Notes: generated from the sequence alone by a model not told the origin. 64,000 bases of DNA from SZUA-35 sp964351995 (GCA_964351995.1 CAYGQE010000017.1:1-64000); one strand, 5' to 3'. Shown: positions 8,053 through 15,363, counted from the stretch's first letter. Numbers and translations are program-made.

Positions 8053-9365
8053 CAGTACGCCAGATCGGTGTGGGGTCGCGTGATCTCGGCGTCGTTCTCG
8101 AGGCCCGGCATCGAGAACGGCATCACGTGCAGGGTGCGGCTCTCGGATTGCGGTGCGAGGTCGGCGACCGCAGCAGCCACATCGGGGAGGAACTCCAGGG
8201 CCGCCATCATCCCGCTGCGTCCCAGTTCGCCAGTTGCGGCCAGGAAGTGCGAGAGCAACTCGGCCGCCGCTGGTGCGTGGCCCTCGGCGAAGCCGAAGTC
8301 GAGCACTGCGGTCGGGTCGAGCACGTGTTCAGCGCCATCGCCGTTCGCCGACACTTGGCGCCACACCTCACGGACGTCGCGACCGCGATCCCACAGACCG
8401 CCGCAGGCGACGACGGTTCCGTCGATCTCGAGAACGCGGAAGTCGTTCCAGCCGTAGACGTCGGGGATGAACTCAGGGGTTGGCCCCCACATGGCGTCGT
8501 TGAGTCGCTCCTCCATTCGGTGGAGGTCATATGGCCGGAACAGGTCGAGTCCTTCGTTCGAGCGATTGATCAGCTCGATGCAGCGCGGGAGATCCTTTTC
8601 GGTGGCCGACCGGACTCGTGAACTGGATTGGCCGAGGTCGCCGTCTCGGAAGTGCGAGACGGTGGCGCTGAGTTCGTCGGTCGGCATTGCGAAGTCTCCG
8701 GGCCGGTCCGCCATGTCGTCTCGGACCTTTTCGATCCACGCTGCTGATGCGTTGCCCGATCGGACGTACCAGTAAGTGACCAGGCCGAAGCGGCTGAGGC
8801 CGGGACCGGGCGAGTTCTGCAGGTACTTCGAGAGGCCGAGGCCGCGGAATCCGTCTCGAATCCTCCAACCGCCCATCCATCGAGCTGTGGTGCGCTGGCC
8901 CCCGATCAGAGCGTTTCTGGTTGAGCTAGCGGTCATTCCGAGCCCGACCTTCAGGTCTTCCAAGATGAGGACGCTTGGGTACTCCTGGAGCCGGTACTGA
9001 GCGAGGGGGTTCGGGCCGCGCTCGACTGTGACCTGCCAATCTCCCACCTTCTCCGGAGACGCTGCACACAGGTCAACCAAGATCTCAATGTCAGCCCACG
9101 AGGCCTCGCGTGCGGTGAGAGTCGAGAAGTGGATCGATCGTTGCTGTACGAGCCACTCGTCGATCATCTCGACTGTTGGCCAGCCATGATCGACCCAAGC
9201 TTCGATGTCGATCAGGTTCACCCGAATCTCGAGCGCTCGCTCGACAAGCCCATCGGGCCAATTCGCTGCCTCGATCTTGGCCCGGAGATGGCTCGGAAGT
9301 ACGCCAGGCGTCGAAGCCTCGTGCGCCTCAAGAATCGAGCGGTCATACAACGGTCGCTCCACCAT
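8049..9365 (-). CDS. Tandem GNAT-fold N-acetyltransferase-like protein
   Basis: This 438-residue cytosolic protein appears to contain two acetyltransferase-like modules. In the first half, LKVGLGMTASS is followed by WRIRDGFRGLGLSKYL, which resembles the acetyl-CoA pyrophosphate-binding loop (R/Q-x-x-G-x-G/A). In the second half, FRVLEIDGTVVACGGLWDRG resembles the central GNAT beta strands, but the loop is less clear. I chose the ATG at 9365 because AAGGGGGA lies 4-5 nt upstream; the reading from 9533 would run into the 82-bp repeat. The gene overlaps the ABC exporter by 4 nt, so both are probably one operon. A plausible role is modification or self-protection for the exported compound, but this is inference. 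Confidence 0.6.
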   Translation of the reverse strand: MVERPLYDRSILEAHEASTPGVLPSHLRAKIEAANWPDGLVERALEIRVNLIDIEAWVDHGWPTVEMIDEWLVQQRSIHFSTLTAREASWADIEILVDLCAASPEKVGDWQVTVERGPNPLAQYRLQEYPSVLILEDLKVGLGMTASSTRNALIGGQRTTARWMGGWRIRDGFRGLGLSKYLQNSPGPGLSRFGLVTYWYVRSGNASAAWIEKVRDDMADRPGDFAMPTDELSATVSHFRDGDLGQSSSRVRSATEKDLPRCIELINRSNEGLDLFRPYDLHRMEERLNDAMWGPTPEFIPDVYGWNDFRVLEIDGTVVACGGLWDRGRDVREVWRQVSANGDGAEHVLDPTAVLDFGFAEGHAPAAAELLSHFLAATGELGRSGMMAALEFLPDVAAAVADLAPQSESRTLHVMPFSMPGLENDAEITRPHTDLAYW

Positions 9366-9452
9366 GCTTCCCCCTTCGAGATGGCTCGATGAGACCGTAG
9401 TCACATCCAGACACCTGAGCACTGGAATTGCCCGGCCTCGGCGAACACCGCT

Positions 9453-9534
9453 CGATAACACCCGCACGTATTCACGGCCTCCACCGCCGACCAGCCGAGC
9501 GATAACGGCCCGTCTGCGGCACGGCAGTTTCACG
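9453..9534 (+). repeat. 82-bp dispersed repeat, copy 4
   Basis: CGATAACACCCGCACG then TATTCACG forms the left block, and CGGCCC lies 53 bp after the start. The right block reads CTGCGGCACGGCAG then TTTCACG, sharing the TTTCAC end with copy 1. It fills most of the 186-bp gap between the GNAT-like gene start and the VOC gene end. Confidence 0.8.
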
Positions 9535-9551
9535 GGCCAGTGGGGCTGGCG

Positions 9552-9959
9552 TCACGACGATTCGGGGAACAGACAGAACGGGTGGCCGTCAGGATCGATC
9601 ATGACGCGCACACCGACCTGCGGCTGGTGGTGAGCAAGCGTGGCTCCTTGCTCGGTTGCCCAACGCACCCCTACATCGAGATCGGCAACTCCGATGTCTA
9701 GGTGCATCATCATGGTCGGCTCACCCGACTTGCTCGGCCACGTCGGAGCACGATGATGTTGCTCCCACTGGACCTCGATCTTCATGCTGCCATCGGGTGA
9801 GCGCAGCATCGCCCATCCGTCAGCCGGCGGGTTGCCCGGTCGAGGCCCTTCCTGTCGGACGATCGGCCAGCCCATCAGCCGTTCGTAGAACTCGGCAAGT
9901 GCGATCGGATCGCCCGAGTCGATCGTCGGTCCGGAGATGCGCATGCTCGGTCGGTCCAC
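9552..9959 (-). CDS. VOC-family (glyoxalase/bleomycin-resistance fold) protein
   Basis: This 135-residue protein has two beta-alpha-beta-beta-beta modules of the vicinal oxygen chelate fold. The first begins near TIDSGDPIALAEFYERLMGW. The second contains MHLDIGVADLDVGVRWATEQGA and ends VMIDPDGHPFCLFPE, the classic DPxGHPFxL ending. His and Glu residues at metal-site positions are present (MHLDI, LFPE). Members are dioxygenases, lyases or drug-binding proteins, so the substrate cannot be named. The start may be the ATG at 9959 or the in-frame ATG 15 nt later. It is divergent from the sulfotransferase-like gene, with a 92-bp shared promoter region, and bounded by repeat copies 4 and 5. Confidence 0.85.
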   Translation of the reverse strand: MDRPSMRISGPTIDSGDPIALAEFYERLMGWPIVRQEGPRPGNPPADGWAMLRSPDGSMKIEVQWEQHHRAPTWPSKSGEPTMMMHLDIGVADLDVGVRWATEQGATLAHHQPQVGVRVMIDPDGHPFCLFPESS

Positions 9960-10051
9960 AACTCCATCGTCTCACTGCAACGCGCCGTGGGCGAGGAGTG
10001 CGGCTCGATCGCCGTTCCGACACACCGCCGCTACGTATTAGGTTCGATCCC

Positions 10052-10783
10052 GTGCCTGTGTATGCCCTGTGGAGCGCTGCGAGATCCAGATCGACCGCCT
10101 TCTTCCGATCGATGCTCGAACGCACAGACCTTCTCGCCTTGCACGAACCCCTCGAAGGACTGGCCTACATCGGACCCATCGACATCGGACCTGACCGATT
10201 CGAGACGCCGGACTCGCTTGTCGAGTGGCTCCTGGACGGAACGACCGAGACGGTGTTCTTGAAGGAAACCCTCTCACCACCCGTGGTTGAACTGATCTCA
10301 TCAAACCATCGGTTCCTCACCGAGGTGCATCACGCCTTCCTCATCAGACGACCCGAGGAGATCGCAGCCTCGTTCTTCGCACTCGAGGGCGACATGCGCA
10401 TCTACGACTCAGGCGTCAAGGCGCTCCACGATCTGTATCTCGCAGTGCGTGAGGTTGACGGTCATCAACCAGTTGTCGTCGACTCGGACGATCTCGTTAC
10501 TCACCCCGAGGCCACGATGCGGGCGTACTGCACCGCAGTCGGGCTGCCATTCGATGCAGAGGCAATGACCTGGAAACAAGGGGTGCGGCCTGAGTGGAAA
10601 CGCACCGCACGCTGGCACACCGAAGCAAGCGCGAGCACCGGATTCATCCGACCAGTCCGGGTGGATCGTCACTCGCTCGCAGCACACCCAGAGGTCCGAC
10701 GGTTCGCTGCCAGGCATCAGCCGTTCTACCAACAGCTGCTATCCGAGAGAGTCCGAATCGAACCTCGAACTGGCACCGACTGA
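10052..10783 (+). CDS. Sulfotransferase-like P-loop protein
   Basis: This 243-residue protein begins with a strand and loop ALWSAARSRSTAFFR (residues 4-18). That is the 5'-phosphosulfate-binding loop pattern (S-x-R-S-x-S/T) of PAPS-dependent sulfotransferase-like proteins. A second recognisable part is HHAFLIRRPEEIAASFFALE, equivalent to the 3'-phosphate-binding region (RxPxxxxxSF). The family includes proteins annotated as branched-chain aminotransferase-like sulfotransferases. I chose the GTG at 10052 because it places the P-loop at the N terminus; the frame runs open to 9656, but that part overlaps the opposite-strand VOC gene. The acceptor is unknown. Confidence 0.75.
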   Translation: MPVYALWSAARSRSTAFFRSMLERTDLLALHEPLEGLAYIGPIDIGPDRFETPDSLVEWLLDGTTETVFLKETLSPPVVELISSNHRFLTEVHHAFLIRRPEEIAASFFALEGDMRIYDSGVKALHDLYLAVREVDGHQPVVVDSDDLVTHPEATMRAYCTAVGLPFDAEAMTWKQGVRPEWKRTARWHTEASASTGFIRPVRVDRHSLAAHPEVRRFAARHQPFYQQLLSERVRIEPRTGTD

Positions 10784-10795
10784 GACGGTGCCACC

Positions 10796-10877
10796 CGATA
10801 TCACCCACACGTAATCACGACTCGGATTCACCGACGGCCACTCGGGAACGGCCCCGGTGCGGCGCCGCGTAGTCCCG
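10796..10877 (+). repeat. 82-bp dispersed repeat, copy 5
   Basis: CGATATCACCCACACG then TAATCACG forms the left block. CGGCCC lies 53 bp after the start, and the right block carries the palindrome GCGGCGCCGC. It lies 12 bp after the sulfotransferase-like gene, between two convergent gene ends. Confidence 0.82.
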
Positions 10878-10947
10878 GCGAGCGGCGGACGTCGTACGAA
10901 GTCTGCGTCTATGGGACAGCGATGTCGTCAGGTGTCCAGCCGAGCCT

Positions 10948-11328
10948 TCATGTCGGGTAGATCGCGGCTTGGCGGTTCTTGGAGAGCGAGGCGAACACGA
11001 GGCGATGCGATTCAGCGATCAGATCAGGAATCTCGGTCACAGTTTCGTCGCCGATGAGGTCGATGGTGATCCAGTGCCGTTTGTTCATGTAGCAGCCGGG
11101 TCGGGTGCAGTCGTACTGATCGAGCAGCGCCAGTGCCTCCTCGGGAAGGGCCTTCAGAGTCAAGTAGCCAGGCTCGTGGGTGTTGACCATTGCGAAGATC
11201 TTGCTGTCCACCCGGTACACGTCGACCCCTGGGCCGAAGGTGTGGTCGAGCGATGCCCCGGGCATCTGATTGCACCATCGGCCAATCTGACCGAGTGTCG
11301 GCGTTGGAGCGTTCGAGTTGTTGGACAT
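10948..11328 (-). CDS. MmcQ/YjbR-family protein
   Basis: This 126-residue protein shows the hallmarks of the MmcQ/YjbR (CyaY-like fold) family: LDHTFGPGVDVYRVDSKIFAMV in the first half, LKALPEEALALLDQY in the middle, and CYMNKRHWITIDL followed by a helix ending LIAESHRLVFASLSKN. Members bind DNA or have unknown function and are common in mobile gene pools. The ATG at 11328 follows the stop codon of a half-size VOC gene by 2 nt, so the pair is coupled. The length is normal for the family. Confidence 0.85.
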   Translation of the reverse strand: MSNNSNAPTPTLGQIGRWCNQMPGASLDHTFGPGVDVYRVDSKIFAMVNTHEPGYLTLKALPEEALALLDQYDCTRPGCYMNKRHWITIDLIGDETVTEIPDLIAESHRLVFASLSKNRQAAIYPT

Positions 11329-11330
11329 CG

Positions 11331-11504
11331 TCAGGCTCCGATCGGCGTTGCGATACCGATGAGGGTGCCGACATGGTCACGCTCGTAGGAGGCGGTCTGC
11401 CTCGGGAGGATGTGGCGTGGCTCAGCCGGCGACGTGGCTCCCGTCTCGACGGCTCGACCGAATGCCGCCGTGACGTCGTCGATGATTGCGTACCCGAAAT
11501 CCAT
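11331..11504 (-). CDS. Half-size VOC (glyoxalase-fold) protein, internal deletion likely
   Basis: This 57-residue reading frame is too short for routine gene calling but well supported. AGGGAG lies 5-6 nt before the ATG at 11504, and the stop is 2 nt before the MmcQ start. It begins MDFGYAII, a typical first strand of a VOC protein. It then passes directly into DDVTAAFGRAVETGA, followed by a RQTASYERD and GTLIGIATP strand pair, which is the second half of a VOC protein (usual form: dvdaafarAvaaGA, then yvrDpdGtlielatp). The first beta-alpha-beta-beta-beta module therefore seems to have been removed in frame. It may be a remnant or a one-module protein that dimerises. No start codon extends it upstream. 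Confidence 0.6.
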   Translation of the reverse strand: MDFGYAIIDDVTAAFGRAVETGATSPAEPRHILPRQTASYERDHVGTLIGIATPIGA

Positions 11505-11713
11505 GACAACTCCCTGGTCGTTGTTGATCTTGTAGGGCTGACAATACGAGTTTGTTGCGACAGCCGTATGTCGGATATCGGTCCATCGGACAGAGGTCCC
11601 GTCGCACCCGCCGATCTGATACTTCGGCCTCGGCGCTCGACCTGACTGCAGCCCGAGTGAGCCGTCCCTCGATGCTGACAGCGCAGAGACTTCTTAGAAA
11701 GTTTTGAGTGTAA

Positions 11714-11729
11714 TCGAACAGATGTTCGT
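11714..11729 (+). promoter_or_regulatory. LexA (SOS) box
   Basis: TCGAAC-AGAT-GTTCGT matches the actinobacterial/Gram-positive SOS box TCGAAC-N4-GTTCGA in 11 of 12 conserved bases. It lies 12 nt before the ATG of the DUF222-HNH gene. In Mycobacterium tuberculosis, 13E12-repeat (DUF222-HNH) genes are known LexA targets. Confidence 0.8.
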
Positions 11730-11741
11730 TAGACTTGTCCA

Positions 11742-13148
11742 ATGGAGATGCCAACTGTCGCAGACATCGCTGTTATGGACCACAGCGAACTCGACGACGC
11801 CCTCCGCGCCACCGAGCTTGAGTTCCGCACCCTCGCCGCCACAAGAGCCAGAATCCTCTCTGCCGCAGCAACCTCCGGAGCCCATCAAATGGGGGGTCAC
11901 CGCACCGTCGGGGCCTACATCCGGGCCACGTGCAACACCGGCACCGCGACCTCGAAGCGGGATCACATCCTCGCCAGGTTGGTTGGTGCACATCCCAGCG
12001 TGGCCGAATCGCTCGAGGCGGGCCACATCTCGATCGATCACGCTCTCGAGATCGCCCGCATCCACACCAACGCACGCATCAGCGAGATCCTCGACAGCAT
12101 CCTCGCCTCGCTGCTCTCCATCGCAGAACACCTCAGCCTCGGCGAGTTCCGGATCCAAGTCGGCACGATCATCGGCCTCGCTGACCAGGACGGCGCGTTT
12201 CGAGAACAACAGCACAACATCAACAACCGTCGGGCCTGGATCGACGACATGTCCGGCGGCCTTCACTTGACTGCATCCGGTGGTGACCCACTCACCGCGG
12301 CCCAACTCACCGCCGTATTCGAATCATTCACGGAAGGCGAACTCAAAGCCGACCTCGCCGCGCGACGCGCTGAGTACGGTGATTCCGCTGATGCTCACCC
12401 GCTGCCTCGCACGCAATCCCAACGCAACTTCGACGCCCTCGTGGCGATCTTCTCCGTCGCCGCGGGTTCCGCCGAAGCAGGCAAGCTGCCGGAACCAACG
12501 GTGAACGTCATCATCGACGACAAAACGTTGCAGGACACCCTTTGTTCCGCCGGGCTGATTCTCCCGTCAGGCAACCAGATCAACCTCGGCGACAACGGTG
12601 ACTTCGCCAACCCCGAGAACCTCCTCGCCGACCTCGTTTCAGAGTTAGCCGAAGACCCCGACGCATTGGGCAAACGGGTCTGCAACCTGACCACTGGCGC
12701 AGCCATCCACCCCACTGTCGCCTTACGGGCGTTGCTCACAGGGCATGTTCGTCGGGTGGTGGTTGATTCTCGGAACACCGTGACTGAGCTCGGAACGAGG
12801 AGCCGGGCGTTCACCGGCGCCGCCCGCGAAGCAGCCCTGTTGCTCACGAACTTCTGCACTCACAAGGGCTGCACCATCCGAGCCAGACACTCTCAAGTTG
12901 ATCACGTCATCGAGTGGGCCAACGGCGGCGAAACAAACCAAACCAACGCCCAAGCAAGATGCGGCCCCCACAACCGGTTCAAACACAAACAGAAATGGCA
13001 AACCAAACGCGATCCACGCGGCCGCAGCTACGACGTTAAACCCGACGGCACCATCGTCCTACCCGTAGGCGAACGACCGCCCGATCTCACCGAGGACGAA
13101 ATCGACGAACTCATCCGAGCACGCGTCCACGCCAACTGTCAGACCTGA
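11742..13148 (+). CDS. DUF222/13E12 HNH endonuclease-like protein, SOS-regulated
   Basis: This 468-residue protein has an N-terminal helical DUF222 (13E12) region, about residues 10-340. A C-terminal HNH nuclease domain runs from about 375 to 430: CTHKGC, then RHSQVDHVIEWANGGETN and ARCGPHNRFKH, with two Cys pairs or single Cys as zinc ligands and the HxxE/N/H metal site. An acidic tail follows (LTEDEIDELI). Such proteins occur in many copies in actinobacteria, and their exact function is unsettled. A LexA box ends 12 nt before the ATG, so expression after DNA damage is predicted. The leader is too short for a normal -10 between box and start, so the transcript may be leaderless or start further upstream. 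Confidence 0.9.
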   Translation: MEMPTVADIAVMDHSELDDALRATELEFRTLAATRARILSAAATSGAHQMGGHRTVGAYIRATCNTGTATSKRDHILARLVGAHPSVAESLEAGHISIDHALEIARIHTNARISEILDSILASLLSIAEHLSLGEFRIQVGTIIGLADQDGAFREQQHNINNRRAWIDDMSGGLHLTASGGDPLTAAQLTAVFESFTEGELKADLAARRAEYGDSADAHPLPRTQSQRNFDALVAIFSVAAGSAEAGKLPEPTVNVIIDDKTLQDTLCSAGLILPSGNQINLGDNGDFANPENLLADLVSELAEDPDALGKRVCNLTTGAAIHPTVALRALLTGHVRRVVVDSRNTVTELGTRSRAFTGAAREAALLLTNFCTHKGCTIRARHSQVDHVIEWANGGETNQTNAQARCGPHNRFKHKQKWQTKRDPRGRSYDVKPDGTIVLPVGERPPDLTEDEIDELIRARVHANCQT

Positions 13149-13180
13149 GCCAGCAAGCGGCGAGGCAAAAATCAAGCATC

Positions 13181-13204
13181 AGTCCCGACTCGCGGAGCGA
13201 GGAC
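13181..13204. terminator. Possible hairpin between convergent genes
   Basis: AGTC, then CTCGC-GGA-GCGAG, then GACT can fold into a two-part stem with a 4-nt bulge. It lies after the DUF222-HNH stop codon and before the end of the opposite-strand frameshifted gene. There is no U-tract, so termination is only suggested. Confidence 0.3.
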
Positions 13205-13249
13205 TCAGCCGAAGGGCGCCGCAGCGGCCAGCGGTTCGCAGCCGCCGAG

Positions 13250-13590
13250 TCAGCGACCCATCAAGGCACGGAGCGCGTCGATGACCTGATCGGACTTCGA
13301 CCCGAATGCTCCGGATCGGAACCAGAGCTCGGCGCCGTCTGAAGCTTTGAGGGAAACGAAGGGCGCCCGCACGAGTCCCTGCGCCGCTCGACCGAATCGA
13401 TTCCGGCACCAGGAACCGAGATGTCGAATGGCATGGTCGAGGAGGTGTAGCGAGTAACGATGCCAGTTTGTCTCTCGGCGATCACGGTTTCGCTGCCGAT
13501 GAACCTGACCCGATCTTCGTCGACCCAGAGCCTGCCGCCGACCCACGTCCATCGAGGCAGCTTGACTTCTGCGAACTGGACGACGCTCAT
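13250..13590 (-). pseudogene. Frameshifted gene, PH-like small protein
   Basis: Two reading frames together make one plausible protein of about 113 residues. The first starts at the ATG at 13590 (AAGG about 8 nt upstream) and reads SVVQFAEVKLPRWTWVGGRL, then WVDEDRVRFIGSETVIAERQ and SVPGAGIDSVER. From about 13390 this frame turns into Arg/Ser-rich nonsense. The other frame from about 13390 reads GLVRAPFVSLKASDGAELWF, then RSGAFGSKSDQVIDALRALM before a stop at 13250. The beta-rich first part and final amphipathic helix resemble bacterial PH/GRAM-like domains. The shift lies near 13380-13392, in a GC-rich run. It may be a real mutation or a sequencing or assembly error. Confidence 0.6.
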
Positions 13591-13726
13591 TCCCTCGCCT
13601 TGGGCGGCGTGGCGCAGTTTGGCGTTCGTGAAGACTCCGTCAACAGCGCTCGCTTCACCATCCGCCGACTCGTTCCCTCCATTCAAGTAGCACGAGCGTG
13701 TGCTTGTTCTCCTGGGTGGCGACCCT

Positions 13727-14518
13727 CTATGTCGAAGGTGTGGCGAGTCGGGCTCGGGTGAGGAACGCGGTGTGGGCCACCATGCGGTGATCGGGCCGGA
13801 CGGCTTGACCCTCGATGTACCACCCACGATGGAGGACCTCGATGGTCTTCTCCTCGATGAAGTGGGTGGTGTTGAGGACCTCACGGAAGTGCACGGCCTG
13901 GGTGATCGATGGCGTGTAGGCCACGATGATTCCGCCGGGCCGAAGTGCTTTCTCGGCGTGGGGCACCACGAGCCAGGGCTCGGGAAGGTCGAGCATGACC
14001 CGGTCGAACGTTCCCTCGATGCCTTCGTAGGCCGAGCGAATCTCGAGGCTGTAACGATCGCTGACATCACCCATGTAGGCGTCGATGTTCTTGCGGGCTC
14101 GACTGGCGAAGTCTTCGCGGATCTCGTAGCCGGTGACTGACGCGCCTGCTCGAAGCAATGCCATCGAGAGCGCCCCGGAGCCGATGCCGGACTCGAAGAC
14201 TTCGACGCCGGGGCCGATGTCGCCGAGCGTCATCATCGGCGCGAGGTCTTTCGGGTAGATGACCTGCGCACCGCGGGGCATCTCCAACACGTATTCCTCG
14301 AACGTGGGACGGAACGCCCGGAAACGCTGCCCCTTCGTGGAAGTGATCTCGAGTCCTTCGGGCTGGCCGATCAGCAGCGAGTGCGGCGTGATGCCAGCAT
14401 GGGAGTGGAACTCGCCACCGTCCTCGAGCGTGATGAGGTAGCGACGTTTGCGCCCGTCGGTGAGCAACACCATGTCACCAACCGCGAGGTCGCCGACGTC
14501 GAGATTTCCAGATGTCAA
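13727..14518 (-). CDS. trmI: tRNA (adenine-58-N1)-methyltransferase
   Basis: This 263-residue SAM-dependent enzyme methylates A58 in the T-loop of tRNAs and acts as a tetramer in the family. The small N-terminal beta-barrel (about 1-60, DLAVGDMVLLTDGRKRRYLI) is followed by YPKDLAPMM and the SAM-binding loop FESGIGSGALSMALLRAG (about 109-126). GYEIREDF is the acidic loop, and DRVMLDLPEPW the catalytic Asp-Leu-Pro-x-Pro motif typical of TrmI. Length and order match actinobacterial TrmI. It is the last gene of a same-strand run with three small proteins encoded at 14532-15363. Confidence 0.92.
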   Translation of the reverse strand: MTSGNLDVGDLAVGDMVLLTDGRKRRYLITLEDGGEFHSHAGITPHSLLIGQPEGLEITSTKGQRFRAFRPTFEEYVLEMPRGAQVIYPKDLAPMMTLGDIGPGVEVFESGIGSGALSMALLRAGASVTGYEIREDFASRARKNIDAYMGDVSDRYSLEIRSAYEGIEGTFDRVMLDLPEPWLVVPHAEKALRPGGIIVAYTPSITQAVHFREVLNTTHFIEEKTIEVLHRGWYIEGQAVRPDHRMVAHTAFLTRARLATPST

Positions 14519-14531
14519 AGTGCGTTGACCG

Positions 14532-14840
14532 TCAGCCCTTGCGAGCGCGGCGCAGCTCCTTCTTCAGTTGCTTGGTTCGAGCCTTGTCGGCCTTTGTGCT
14601 TCGCTTCTCCGCCTTCTTCTCACCCTTGAACTGCTTGATCTGCTGCTTGTGGGTGATGTCGAGGTGCTCGATGATGATCTTGTCGCCTGGCTTGGTTGCG
14701 GAGAGATCGAGGACCTCTCGCCGGCCGGTCTTGCTCTTGACGAAGCGGAACAATGCCATGAAGCCCGACGTGTAGATCCACGAGCGGGCAGGGCCGCCGA
14801 TGCCTTTCCGGACGGCGAACTTGAACAGTTTTGTCAGCAC
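14532..14840 (-). CDS. Small basic protein of unknown function
   Basis: This 102-residue protein starts with a hydrophobic/aromatic half (FKFAVRKGIGGPARSW, then IYTSGFMALFRFV) and a middle GRREVLDLSATKPGDKIIIE. It ends in a strongly basic, lysine-rich helix (KQFKGEKKAEKRSTKADKAR). The basic tail suggests RNA, DNA or membrane-surface binding. I recognise no family. It begins within 1 nt of the end of the next small membrane-protein gene and ends 14 nt before trmI, so all are probably one transcript. Confidence 0.7.
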   Translation of the reverse strand: MLTKLFKFAVRKGIGGPARSWIYTSGFMALFRFVKSKTGRREVLDLSATKPGDKIIIEHLDITHKQQIKQFKGEKKAEKRSTKADKARTKQLKKELRRARKG

Positions 14841-15049
14841 TAGAGACGACGGATCTCGAGGACCGTGCTCTTCTTCTTGCCGGCGTTGCGGCCCATCACG
14901 TAGATGATCAGGAGCAGGATGACGGCAAAAGCAGAGCCGCCGACGGCGGCCTTCTTCTTCGAGTCTTGAGCAACGGTGTCGACCTGGCCCTGGATGTCTC
15001 GGAACTTGTTCTCGAGGTCGGCGGGCGTGATTTTCGAATCTTCAGTCAT
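14840..15049 (-). CDS. Small single-span membrane protein
   Basis: This 69-residue protein has an N-terminal helix (LENKFRDIQGQVDTVAQDSK), a basic KKK flank, one membrane segment at about 36-53 (VGGSAFAVILLLIIYVMG) and a basic tail (GRNAGKKKSTVLEIRRL). It overlaps the 3' end of the upstream gene by 4 nt (ATGA) and touches the next gene. The N-terminal helix may interact with a partner on the cytosolic side. No family recognised. Confidence 0.75.
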   Translation of the reverse strand: MTEDSKITPADLENKFRDIQGQVDTVAQDSKKKAAVGGSAFAVILLLIIYVMGRNAGKKKSTVLEIRRL

Positions 15050-15363
15050 GACACGGCTTTCTTGGCGCGGAGGAGCGAGAGGACGAGCAGAACGATCATG
15101 ATGCCGAGCACGGCAAGCGTGATGCCGTAGGGAGCAAGCGAGCCCCAGCTGTTTCCTTCGAAGGCGCTGACCTCGGTTTGGAAGAACCGCAGGGTGCCGA
15201 AGCCGGTGAACATGATCCCGAGGAACATGAAGACCGAACCAACGATGCCTTTGCCCAGATAGCCACCGAGCGTTTTCAGCGGCTCGACCGTTTCTTGCTT
15301 CGCGTAGGACACCAGCATCTGCTGGAGCTCCTTCGCTTCATCCAATGGATTCGCTTTCGCCAC
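15046..15363 (-). CDS. Small two-span membrane protein (phage-holin-superfamily-like)
   Basis: This 105-residue protein has a cytosolic N-terminal helix (LDEAKELQQMLVSYAKQETV). Two membrane segments follow at about 36-58 (GIVGSVFMFLGIMFTGFGTL) and 76-98 (YGITLAVLGIMIVLLVLSLL), then a KK-rich end. The layout resembles the actinobacterial 'phage holin family' (Phage_holin_3_6) of house-keeping membrane proteins, though the match is by eye only. The gene overlaps the following small membrane-protein gene by 4 nt. Confidence 0.72.
   Translation of the reverse strand: MAKANPLDEAKELQQMLVSYAKQETVEPLKTLGGYLGKGIVGSVFMFLGIMFTGFGTLRFFQTEVSAFEGNSWGSLAPYGITLAVLGIMIVLLVLSLLRAKKAVS

Noticed and set aside
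9656..10051. N-terminal extension of the sulfotransferase-like gene
   Set aside because: It lies over the opposite-strand VOC gene and has Cys/Arg/Ser-rich composition; the family P-loop starts right after the GTG at 10052.
4..10877. The 82-bp repeats as integron attC sites
   Set aside because: attC sites need ends that pair with each other (RYYYAAC with GTTRRRY). The left and right blocks here are not complementary, the core triplets do not match, and genes lie in both orientations. An integrase search elsewhere in the genome would settle it.
11422..11754. 110-residue minus-strand open frame upstream of the half-VOC gene
   Set aside because: It ends in Arg/His/Ser-rich sequence, runs out of frame through the half-VOC gene and crosses the LexA box and DUF222-HNH start.
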